Below are positions 1 to 5,558 of a stretch of DNA of 8,816 nt, in pieces. Position numbers and translations under genes: made by a program. A model generated the notes under the pieces. It was not told the origin of the DNA. It worked only from the letters and a program-made list of their open reading frames with translations, and did not search any database. Origin of the DNA: Elusimicrobiota bacterium. Lineage in GTDB: Bacteria > Elusimicrobiota > Elusimicrobia > JACQJN01. The stretch's first letter is position 1. Every line of letters begins with the position of its first letter. The stretch covers positions 1-8,816 of the forward strand of contig JACQJM010000003.1 in assembly GCA_016205045.1 (NCBI GenBank), read 5' to 3'.

Positions 1-552
1 CTTTTTGTCATTATTCCCATCACATTGACCTTCTTGGTAGTCGTATGGTTCGTCAATTTAGTAGATACGATATTAGCTCCTCTCATTCTTAAGCTCCTGG
101 GACATCCCCTTCCAGGGCTGGGGCTGATCACGGCTCTGCTCCTGTTGCTTTTTGTGGGGTTCCTAGCTTCCCATGTCATTGGTCAGAAGCTTCTGCACCT
201 TGCCGATGAGATTCTTTTTCATATTCCATTCCTCAACTGGATCTATAAAACATTCAAAGGCATTGTGGATGCTTTTTCTCCCGCCAATAAAACCTCTTTT
301 AAAAGCGTGGTAATTGTGGAATACCCAAGGCCTGAGGTCTTCTGTTTAGGGTTTGCCACCAATGAAATTGTCCTGACTCGGAACGGGAGGAAAGAAGCGA
401 TGATTTCCGTTTATATTCCCACCAACCATGTCTATCTGGGAGAATACGCTCTTTTTGCCAAAGATGAAGTCATCCATACCCATCTCTCGATTCAAGAAGG
501 AATTCAATGTGCCCTATCCGCCGGGTCCGCGATTCCCAAAGAACTGCCGTGA
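1..552 (+). CDS. DUF502 family membrane protein, 5' end outside the window
   Basis: The reading frame is open from the first base, so the true start lies to the left; the TTG at 25 is not a credible start because hydrophobic sequence in the same frame precedes it. About 183 residues are visible. They begin inside a hydrophobic segment (residues about 1-20), followed by a short loop and a second membrane segment (about 39-61, LITALLLLLFVGFLASHVIG). The remainder is a soluble domain holding IYKTFKGIVDAF, VVIVEYPRPEVFCLGFATNE and SVYIPTN, the pattern I know from DUF502 proteins: two N-terminal helices and a soluble C-terminal domain of unknown biochemical role in the inner membrane. The usual PTTPNPTSG-like stretch is replaced here by PTNHVYLGEY, so this is a divergent member. 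Its TGA stop (550-552) touches the inverted repeat that holds the hom ribosome binding site, so its translation may be coupled to hom. The family call is by recognition of motifs. Confidence 0.8.
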   Translation, partial: LFVIIPITLTFLVVVWFVNLVDTILAPLILKLLGHPLPGLGLITALLLLLFVGFLASHVIGQKLLHLADEILFHIPFLNWIYKTFKGIVDAFSPANKTSFKSVVIVEYPRPEVFCLGFATNEIVLTRNGRKEAMISVYIPTNHVYLGEYALFAKDEVIHTHLSIQEGIQCALSAGSAIPKELP

Positions 553-627
553 TCCCACCACCTGCCCGCGAAGCTAAAAATTTAGGGATACGGTTCACCT
601 TGGGTGAACCGGGGCAGGTGGTGGGAT
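552..627 (+). promoter_or_regulatory. Long inverted repeat masking the hom ribosome binding site
   Basis: The 16 bases at 552-567 (ATCCCACCACCTGCCC) are the exact reverse complement of 612-627. The 3' arm holds the hom Shine-Dalgarno-like AGGTGG (616-621) and the first two bases of the hom ATG. In RNA the hom start would be double-stranded. The 5' arm begins at the last base of the DUF502 stop codon, so a ribosome terminating there would cover roughly this arm and free the hom site. That would be classic translational coupling. The pairing is seen directly; the coupling is inference. No T run follows, so it is not a typical terminator. Confidence 0.7.
591..611 (+). repeat. Hairpin nested inside the hom leader inverted repeat
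   Basis: CGGTTCACC (591-599) and GGTGAACCG (603-611) form a perfect 9-bp stem with a 3-base loop. It lies in the loop of the larger repeat at 552-627 and stacks almost directly on its 3' arm, giving a long two-stem structure. A third small stem, CTAAA/TTTAG (574-585), lies between them. The role is unknown; it probably stabilises the fold that masks the hom start. Confidence 0.65.
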
Positions 628-1927
628 GATCAAAATCGGGATAGTAGGATTGGGACATGTGGGCCTAGCCACCCTGAAACTTCTCAACGAAAATAGAAAC
701 ACATTTCGCCAAAGACTGGGGGACACCCTGGAGGTTCGATGGCTCTGCGATCGACATCCTGAAAAAAAGATTCGTGGCATTTCTATTCAGGGAAAGCCAC
801 GGATCACCCGTCATTACCAGGACCTCCTCAAAGATTCGGAACTGGATGTCGTCGTGGAGTTAATGGGAGGATTGGAGCCGGCGCGATCCCTTGTTTTAGG
901 CGCCCTACGATCGAGAAAACATGTGGTCACGGCCAACAAACAGCTTCTCTCTCATCACTGGGAAGAAATCTTTGATACGGCTTCGCGACATCAACGCCGA
1001 GTCCTGATGGAGGCCTCTGTCGCTGGAGGCATTCCCATCCTTCAGGCATTTCAAGAGAGTCTCTCCGCCAATCGAATCTCTCGTGTTCTGGGCATTCTCA
1101 ATGGCACCACCAACCATATCCTTACCCAAATGTCTCTGCAACGCTGCGAACTTCTCACGGCCTTGAAACAGGCCCAACAACTGGGATTAGCGGAAAGGAA
1201 TCCCACCCTGGACCTCCAAGGCGCCGATGCAGCCCACAAACTCTCCATTATTGCTTCTTTACTGACCGGCAGTTGGATTTCATCTTCCCGTATTTACCAG
1301 GAAGGAATCGAACACATCACCTTGGAGGATGTTTTATACTCGGAAAGAAGACTGGGTCGCCATATCAAATTGTTGGCCCTTTTAGAATTAAAACCTAAAG
1401 GAACAGTGTTACAAGTAGAAGCTCGGGTTCACCCTGTTCTTCTACCCCAAAATCATCCCCTCGCCAGTGTCCAAGGAGCTTATAACGCCATCCTAGTTCA
1501 GGCCAGCGCAGCCAAAGATTTGATGTTCTACGGGTTGGGGGCAGGAGCAGAACCTGCGGCCAGCGCCGTGGTAGGAGATCTATTCACCCTATCCAAAGAA
1601 ATTTTAGGAGGTCTCTCCGAGAACCCACTCCAAACGTTAAGATCGAACCACACCCAAATCCTTCCCATTCAAGACATTGTCTCTGAATTTTATATCCGAT
1701 TGTCCGTTAAAGATCGTCCCGGGGTGTTGTCTCAGATCACAGGCATACTGGGTCGTCGCGGCATTTCCATCGCTCGCATTGATCAACGTCCTCAAAAAAA
1801 ATCCCGATCCGCCTCTATCATCTTACTCACACACCCCACACAGGAAAAAAGAATGGACCAAGTGGTGCGTGAAATCAAAAAACTCTCTGTTCTTCTATCT
1901 CCCTTTAAGCCTATAAGGCTGCTCTGA
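626..1927 (+). CDS. hom: Homoserine dehydrogenase with C-terminal ACT domain
   Basis: Cytoplasmic enzyme that reduces L-aspartate 4-semialdehyde to L-homoserine with NAD(P)H, the branch step towards threonine and methionine. The 433 residues match the usual length of the ACT-containing form. Residues 5-13 (GIVGLGHVG) are the dinucleotide-binding loop. TANKQLL (102-108) carries the conserved Lys105, and GILNGTTNHIL (156-166) is the central family signature. Glu190, Asp201 and Lys205 (in LQGADAAHKL) correspond to the catalytic-site acidic and lysine residues. GLGAGAEPAASAVVGDL (303-319) closes the catalytic domain. An ACT domain spans about 352-430 (LSVKDRPGVLSQITGILGRRGISI), as in enzymes inhibited by threonine. 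The motif usually read as ADPTLDVEG is RNPTLDLQG here, a mild divergence. The ATG at 626 follows AGGTGG by 4 nt, but this site is buried in an inverted repeat. The TGA overlaps the thrC ATG by one base, so the two are very likely co-translated. Confidence 0.96.
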   Translation: MIKIGIVGLGHVGLATLKLLNENRNTFRQRLGDTLEVRWLCDRHPEKKIRGISIQGKPRITRHYQDLLKDSELDVVVELMGGLEPARSLVLGALRSRKHVVTANKQLLSHHWEEIFDTASRHQRRVLMEASVAGGIPILQAFQESLSANRISRVLGILNGTTNHILTQMSLQRCELLTALKQAQQLGLAERNPTLDLQGADAAHKLSIIASLLTGSWISSSRIYQEGIEHITLEDVLYSERRLGRHIKLLALLELKPKGTVLQVEARVHPVLLPQNHPLASVQGAYNAILVQASAAKDLMFYGLGAGAEPAASAVVGDLFTLSKEILGGLSENPLQTLRSNHTQILPIQDIVSEFYIRLSVKDRPGVLSQITGILGRRGISIARIDQRPQKKSRSASIILLTHPTQEKRMDQVVREIKKLSVLLSPFKPIRLL

Positions 1928-3093
1928 TGCGTTCAGGAATTATTGAAAAATACCGCAACCATCTGCCCGTTTCTGAAAAAACTCCACTCATCACATTGCA
2001 GGAAGGAGATACCCCTTTAGTTCCCGCACCCCATTTAGCCCGAGCGATTGGACTGGACAAAAAACACAGACTGTATCTGAAATTAGAGGGCATGAACCCC
2101 ACCGGATCTTTCAAGGACCGTGGAATGACATTAGCCATCTCTAAAGCAGTGGAAGAAGGGGCTAAAGCGGTGGTGTGCGCCTCCACAGGAAACACTTCTG
2201 CCTCGGCCGCGGCCTATGCCGCACGAGCTGGAATGGCTTGTTATGTTTTTTTACCTCATGGTTCGGTGGCCTTAGGCAAATTAACTCAAGCCCTGATGCA
2301 TGGAGCCAAGGTTTTCACGGTCCGAGGGAATTTTGACCAGGCCCTGAACTTGGTCCGAAAACTGTCCGAAAAGTATGGGTGGACCATGGTTAATTCCACT
2401 AACCCTTATCGCTTGGAAGGTCAAAAAACGGCCGCCTTCGAAATTGTCGAGGTTTTAGAAGCACCTCCCCATTTTCAGTTTATGCCCGTGGGCAACGCAG
2501 GCAATATCACGGCCTATTGGAGAGGTTATAAAGAACTGCAGTTCAAGGTCCCTGCCTCGCCGGCAGGCAGGCAAGGTCCAAAGTCCAAAGTCTCAGAAGA
2601 AAAAAATTTAGACCTCGGACATGGGACATCGGACATAGGACCTCGGCTACTGCCGAGGATGATGGGCTTCCAAGCCGAGGGATCTGCCCCCATCGTTTTA
2701 GGAAAACCGATCAAAAATCCGAAGACCATTGCCACCGCTATTCGCATCGGAAATCCCGTTTCTTGGAAAGAGGCTCTGCAAGCACGGGACGAATCAGGCG
2801 GACTTATTGGATCTGTCTCGGACAAGGAAATTCTCTCCGCTTACACGCTAGTGGCCCAAACAGAAGGTGTCTTTTGTGAGCCCTCCAGTGCCGCCGGCAT
2901 CGCCGGTTTGATCAAATTAGCCCATTCGGGCTATTTTCGCAATCCGCAATCCGCAATCCGCGATTCGAAATTAAGGATCGTTTGTATATTGACCGGCCAC
3001 GGCCTCAAAGACCCGGATCAGCCGTTAAAAGTTAGCCCCAAACTCAAGGTCGTTTCTCCCAATTTGAAGGATATAGAAAAAGCAATTAGATGA
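1927..3093 (+). CDS. thrC: Threonine synthase carrying repeat-derived insertions
   Basis: PLP-dependent enzyme converting O-phospho-L-homoserine to threonine and phosphate, the last step of threonine synthesis. Visible motifs: EGDTPL (26-31), NPTGSFKDRG (57-66) with the PLP-binding Lys63, ASTGNTSASAAAYAARAG (85-102), MPVGNAGNITAYWRGY (186-201, phosphate-binding), MMGFQAEG (245-252), ATAIRIGNP (269-277), EPSSAAG (318-324) and ILTGHGLKDPD (354-364). It starts at the ATG overlapping the hom stop; AAGG at 1915-1918 is a suitable ribosome site, partly inside a small AGCCT/AGGCT hairpin. At 388 residues it is longer than the roughly 350 I expect. The excess lies at residues about 205-241, where the family has only a short link between YWRGYKE and LPRMMGFQ, and at 338-348 (RNPQSAIRDSK). 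Both stretches are encoded by palindromic or 7-bp tandem repeats, yet the frame stays open and every catalytic motif is intact. The enzyme is therefore probably active, with the extra residues in surface loops. Confidence 0.95.
   Translation: MRSGIIEKYRNHLPVSEKTPLITLQEGDTPLVPAPHLARAIGLDKKHRLYLKLEGMNPTGSFKDRGMTLAISKAVEEGAKAVVCASTGNTSASAAAYAARAGMACYVFLPHGSVALGKLTQALMHGAKVFTVRGNFDQALNLVRKLSEKYGWTMVNSTNPYRLEGQKTAAFEIVEVLEAPPHFQFMPVGNAGNITAYWRGYKELQFKVPASPAGRQGPKSKVSEEKNLDLGHGTSDIGPRLLPRMMGFQAEGSAPIVLGKPIKNPKTIATAIRIGNPVSWKEALQARDESGGLIGSVSDKEILSAYTLVAQTEGVFCEPSSAAGIAGLIKLAHSGYFRNPQSAIRDSKLRIVCILTGHGLKDPDQPLKVSPKLKVVSPNLKDIEKAIR
2544..2579 (+). repeat. Palindromic element in thrC flanked by 8-bp direct repeats
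   Basis: CAAGGTCC occurs at 2544-2551 and again at 2572-2579. Between them is the near-palindrome CTGCCTCGCCGGCAGGCAGG (2552-2571). It differs from the perfect 20-bp palindrome found in aceA by one extra C. The flanking repeats look like a target duplication. The element encodes ASPAGRQ in ThrC. The sequence is seen directly; insertion by a mobile process is inference. Confidence 0.75.
2573..2593 (+). repeat. Heptamer array, consensus AAAGTCC, inside thrC
   Basis: Three consecutive 7-base units read AAGGTCC, AAAGTCC and AAAGTCT. They adjoin the palindromic element, whose flanking direct repeat is partly built from the first unit. They encode part of the extra loop of ThrC (GPKSKVS). The repeat unit is stop-free in all six frames. 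Confidence 0.65.
2611..2645 (+). repeat. Heptamer array, consensus GACATNG, inside thrC
   Basis: Five 7-base units fit GAC[A/C]T[N]G: the first and last are GACCTCG, and the three inner ones are GACATGG, GACATCG and GACATAG. They encode the stretch DLGHGTSDIGPR, which is not part of the threonine synthase family pattern. A CCTCGGC/GCCGAGG hairpin (2641-2658) overlaps the array end, but its right arm already encodes the conserved LPRM. One unit contains TAG, out of the reading frame. Confidence 0.7.
2938..2967 (+). repeat. Heptamer array CGCAATC inside thrC
   Basis: Three exact copies of CGCAATC (2938-2958) are followed by the related CGCGATTCG. They are read in frame as RNPQSAIRDS in a loop just before the conserved IVCILTGHGLKDPD strand of ThrC. 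The same heptamer recurs four times after the thrC stop codon (3095-3122), so one repeat family is both coding and non-coding within 160 bases. Confidence 0.8.
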
Positions 3094-3094
3094 G

Positions 3095-3122
3095 CGCAAT
3101 CCGCAATCCGCAATCCGCAATC
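3095..3122 (+). repeat. Heptamer array CGCAATC between thrC and thrB
   Basis: Four exact tandem copies of CGCAATC start two bases after the thrC stop codon. They match the array at 2938-2958. The remaining spacer, about 3123-3164, has no recognisable signal apart from a short T-rich patch near 3151-3159. Confidence 0.85.
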
Positions 3123-3164
3123 CGTAGACAACTGAAAGAATTTGCTTCAATTATTTTTCTGCCT

Positions 3165-3199
3165 TCACGAATCACGCATCGCGTATCGCGTATCGCTCA
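3165..3199 (+). repeat. Degenerate heptamer array abutting the thrB start
   Basis: Five 7-base units: TCACGAA, TCACGCA, TCGCGTA twice, and TCGCTCA. The array ends 3 bases before the thrB ATG at 3203, so it occupies the position of the ribosome binding site. No purine-rich Shine-Dalgarno sequence is visible there. thrB translation may rely on an unstructured start or on ribosomes arriving from thrC. Confidence 0.75.
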
Positions 3200-3202
3200 A
3201 AC

Positions 3203-4111
3203 ATGAAATCCGTGTATATTCGCGTTCCCGCTTCCTCAGGAAATCTAGGACCTGGATTTGATGTGTTAGCGGCCGGCTTAAAACTCTACCAAGAACTGGA
3301 AGCCCACTGGACCACAAAACAGGGAGTTGAGCTGCACATCGAAGGGGAGTCGGAAGAGTCTCTGTCCACGCCCTCCAAAAATATGGTGTGCCAAATTCTT
3401 TTTAAATTTCTAGGAAAAAAAATTAAAAAACAAGGATTATTTTTGCAAATGAAAAATGGAATTCCCCTTGCCCGAGGATTAGGTTCAAGTGCCGCGGCGA
3501 GTTTGGCCGCCTTTACCGCCGTGGAAATGCTTTCTGGGAGTAAAAACCTGCAGCGAGCCCTGGAACGCACCATTCAAAAGGAAGGACATCCAGACAATGC
3601 GGTGGCCTCTTTTTGTGGAGGCTTAGTTTCTTGTGGGTTTTGGGAAAAACAGCTAAAAACATGTGCCTGGAAATTACCGAGTGACCTGACGGCCTTAATC
3701 GCAGTACCTGATATAAAGTTGTCAACAGAAAAAGCCCGAAAAATCCTTCCCCGGACTGTACCGCGCCAACACGCCGTTTCCAACATGGCGGGGATTTCCG
3801 GGATGCTGTGGAGTCTCTCTCACCGAAATTATCAGAACCTTAAACGGTTCATGCAGGATTTTCTGCATCAACCTTATCGTCAAAAATTAGTTCCAGGAAT
3901 GAGGAGCGTCATCCAATCTGCCCTCGAAGCAGGCGCCTTAGGAGCGGCCCTTTCGGGTGCGGGTCCCTCCATTCTGGCCATCTGCCACAGCAAAGGAAAT
4001 CTAAATAAAATCGGCCGCTGCATGAAGGACGCCTTCAAACATCACGGACTTTCAAGCCGCTATCAGATTTTAGACTTTGATAATAGAGGCCTTCACATCG
4101 ATGTTGCGTAG
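3203..4111 (+). CDS. thrB: Homoserine kinase (GHMP kinase family)
   Basis: Cytoplasmic kinase that phosphorylates L-homoserine with ATP to O-phosphohomoserine, the substrate of the neighbouring ThrC. The length of 302 residues is normal. The N-terminus VRVPASS-like motif (IRVPASSGNLGPGFDVL, residues 6-22) fixes the start, with no room for an upstream one. The GHMP ATP-binding loop is GIPLARGLGSSAAAS (86-100). EGHPDNA (127-133) is the conserved acidic/asparagine motif, and LSTEKARKILP (173-183) with the following Arg188 and VSNMA matches the substrate-side region. GALGAALSGAGPSILAI (244-260) is the C-terminal glycine-rich GHMP motif. Start-site signal is poor: a 7-bp tandem repeat replaces the expected ribosome binding site. 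The 3' end overlaps the likely lysC start by 11 nt. The codon style matches its neighbours. The call is secure from the motifs and operon. Confidence 0.95.
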   Translation: MKSVYIRVPASSGNLGPGFDVLAAGLKLYQELEAHWTTKQGVELHIEGESEESLSTPSKNMVCQILFKFLGKKIKKQGLFLQMKNGIPLARGLGSSAAASLAAFTAVEMLSGSKNLQRALERTIQKEGHPDNAVASFCGGLVSCGFWEKQLKTCAWKLPSDLTALIAVPDIKLSTEKARKILPRTVPRQHAVSNMAGISGMLWSLSHRNYQNLKRFMQDFLHQPYRQKLVPGMRSVIQSALEAGALGAALSGAGPSILAICHSKGNLNKIGRCMKDAFKHHGLSSRYQILDFDNRGLHIDVA

Positions 4112-5363
4112 AAAATCCAACATACTGGTTATGAAATTTGGGGGAACCTCCGTGGAAACCCCCGATAAGATACGCCATGCCGCGGAAAGGGTTGTTCATG
4201 CTCGCCGCGGAGGAAGACGAATTGTGGTGGTAGTCTCCGCTCCGGGCCGGATGACCGATGATTTGATTTCTCTAGCCAAACAAATAGTTCCCCAACCGGA
4301 TCAAAGAGAGCTGGATATGCTTTTGGCCACCGGAGAACAAGTCGGCATCGCCTTATTGACCATGGCCATCAAGGCTAAAAATGTGGATGCTATTTCTCTG
4401 ACCGGCCCTCAAGCTGGCATCGCTGCGGATGACCGTCATACTCGTGCTCACATCACGGGTATCCGGCCCAACAAACTTCTGCAAGAGCTTAAAAAAGGAA
4501 GGGTTGTCATTGTGGCTGGTTTTCAAGGATTAAACCCACGGGAAGATATTGCCACATTGGGTCGGGGAGGTTCCGATCTTACGGCCGTGGCTCTGGCCGC
4601 CGTGCTCAAAGCCGAGCGTTGCGATATTTTTACCGATGTGCGTGGGATCTATACCGCCGATCCCAGCCTGGTACCAGAAGCACGCCTTCTCTCCCACATC
4701 TCCTACGATGAGATGTTGGAATTGGCCAGTGCAGGAGCTCAAGTAATGCAACCCCGCTCCATTGAAATAGCCAAAAAATTTTCAGTTCCCATTCGGGTGT
4801 CCCATGCCTTAAACCCAAAAGATCTTGGAAGTTGGATCACTGCTCAAGGACAGGAGAAACACTCTATGGAAGAAGCCGTAGTTACCGGAGTCGCACTGGA
4901 TCGAAATCAGATAAAAGTCACCCTTCGTGATATTCCTGACCGCCCAGGCATGGCGGCCGAACTGTTTTCGGCCCTAGGACAGGCGCATATCAATGTGGAC
5001 ATGATTATTCAGTCGGCGGCCAAAGGGAACATTAACGATATCTCTTTCACCATCTCTAAAGAAGATTTGGGACCTTCGCAGAAAATACTAGCTTCCGTTC
5101 AACGGGAACTTAGAGCTGGATCCGTAGAAACGGACGCTAGGGTGGCCAAGATATCCATTGTGGGCGTGGGCATGAAAAAGCACTCAGGGGTAGCGGGAAA
5201 AATGTTTAAGGTGTTGGCGGATCATCGGATCAACATCCAGATGATTGCCACTTCCGAGATCAAAATTTCATGTATTATCGCCAGCGATCAGGGAAAAAAT
5301 GCTCTAAAATTGCTGCATCAGGCCTTCGGCCTGCACCGTGCTAGCCTGAATTCTTCAGTTTAA
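4101..5363 (+). CDS. lysC: Aspartokinase with two ACT domains
   Basis: Phosphorylates L-aspartate to 4-aspartyl phosphate, the first committed step towards lysine, threonine and methionine, and usually the feedback-controlled one. Start chosen at ATG 4101: AGAGG at 4085-4089 is 11 nt upstream and gives a normal N-terminus, whereas ATG 4131 would begin directly at MKFGGTS. From 4101 the protein has 420 residues. The kinase domain has KFGGTSV (12-18), SAPGRMTD (46-53), LATGEQV (75-81), GFQG (140-143), TLGRGGSDLTA (152-162), DIFTDVRGIYTADP (175-188) and AGAQVMQPRSIE (211-222). ACT domains follow at about 271-335 (RDIPDRPGMAAELFSALG) and 350-412 (VGVGMKKHSGVAGKMF, SEIKISCII). This is the monofunctional type found as alpha2beta2 enzymes with concerted lysine-plus-threonine inhibition in Bacillus and Corynebacterium. 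A strong internal start at 4866 supports that arrangement here. The last five codons form one arm of a perfect palindrome. Confidence 0.95.
   Translation: MLRRKSNILVMKFGGTSVETPDKIRHAAERVVHARRGGRRIVVVVSAPGRMTDDLISLAKQIVPQPDQRELDMLLATGEQVGIALLTMAIKAKNVDAISLTGPQAGIAADDRHTRAHITGIRPNKLLQELKKGRVVIVAGFQGLNPREDIATLGRGGSDLTAVALAAVLKAERCDIFTDVRGIYTADPSLVPEARLLSHISYDEMLELASAGAQVMQPRSIEIAKKFSVPIRVSHALNPKDLGSWITAQGQEKHSMEEAVVTGVALDRNQIKVTLRDIPDRPGMAAELFSALGQAHINVDMIIQSAAKGNINDISFTISKEDLGPSQKILASVQRELRAGSVETDARVAKISIVGVGMKKHSGVAGKMFKVLADHRINIQMIATSEIKISCIIASDQGKNALKLLHQAFGLHRASLNSSV
4852..4868 (+). promoter_or_regulatory. lysC: Internal ribosome site and start for a lysC beta subunit
   Basis: AGGAG (4852-4856) lies 9 nt before an in-frame ATG (4866-4868, Met256 of LysC). 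Initiation here would give a 165-residue protein, 4866-5363, starting MEEAVVTGVALDRNQ and consisting of the two ACT domains. In Corynebacterium glutamicum and Bacillus subtilis, lysC makes a regulatory beta subunit from an in-frame internal start at the equivalent place, with a very similar EEAVLTGVA sequence. The signal is seen; its use is inferred from those relatives. Confidence 0.6.
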
Positions 5364-5375
5364 CTGAAGAATTCA
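5347..5375 (+). terminator. Perfect palindrome spanning the lysC stop codon
   Basis: Arms 5347-5360 and 5362-5375 are exact reverse complements (14 bp, beginning TGAATTCTTCAG) around one central base. The lysC TAA (5361-5363) lies at its centre. As RNA it gives a stable hairpin with a small A/T loop. No T run follows, so it is more likely a 3'-end protecting or processing hairpin, or a partial terminator, than a full intrinsic terminator. Confidence 0.5.
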
Positions 5376-5377
5376 CC

Positions 5378-5491
5378 CTCTGGGCCTCACTTTGCCGCAT
5401 AGTCAGCCCAGAGATGTTTAGCGGTCAAAGTGAGGGGCGGCCCCTCACTTGCCAGACATCTGCTTCTACGATATCCATCCTGGCAAGTGAG
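5378..5491. repeat. Chain of overlapping inverted repeats between lysC and aceA
   Basis: Four pairs are visible. CTCTGGGC 5378-5385 pairs with 5406-5413. CCTCACTTTGCCGC 5385-5398 pairs with 5421-5435 with one bulged base. AAGTGAGGGG 5428-5437 pairs with 5441-5450 around a 3-base loop. CTCACTTGCCAG 5444-5455 pairs with 5480-5491. The CTCACTT/AAGTGAG core is shared, so some stems exclude others. No coding potential is seen. The function is unknown; it may separate the two convergent transcripts. Confidence 0.75.
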
Positions 5492-5554
5492 AAATTCAGT
5501 TGCACTATTTTGTTCAAGGTTCTAGGACGATAGTTTTGGTGCAACTGAATTTTT
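5492..5554 (+). terminator. Large hairpin with T run ending the lysC operon
   Basis: AAATTCAGTTGCAC (5492-5505) pairs perfectly with 5539-5552, a 14-bp stem with a 33-base loop, and the right arm runs into TTTTT (5550-5554) on the + strand. It can act as an intrinsic terminator for the hom-thrC-thrB-lysC transcript, although the loop is unusually long. It also lies 7 bases beyond the aceA stop, so it may mark the 3' end of the opposing transcript; the T run is poorer in that direction. Confidence 0.55.
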
Positions 5555-5558
5555 CGGG

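Noticed and set aside
553..625. Riboswitch or threonine attenuator upstream of hom
   Set aside because: No leader peptide rich in Thr/Ile codons, no T run after the stem, and no recognisable riboswitch core; the ribosome-site masking explanation fits better.
1908..1920. AGCCT/AGGCT mini-hairpin over the thrC ribosome site
   Set aside because: Only 5 bp; ribosomes finishing hom would melt it, so it was noted in the thrC entry and not called as a regulatory site.
2938..3122. CRISPR-like array
   Set aside because: The units are 7 bp, directly abutting, without unique spacers, and there are no cas genes.
4077..4100. Upstream TTG start for lysC at 4077
   Set aside because: It would add eight residues deep inside thrB with no good ribosome site; ATG 4101 has AGAGG and a normal N-terminus.
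5319..5333. CAGGCC/GGCCTG hairpin inside lysC
   Set aside because: It is a 6-bp stem within the ACT-domain codons (HQAFGLH), plausible by chance and with no downstream T run.
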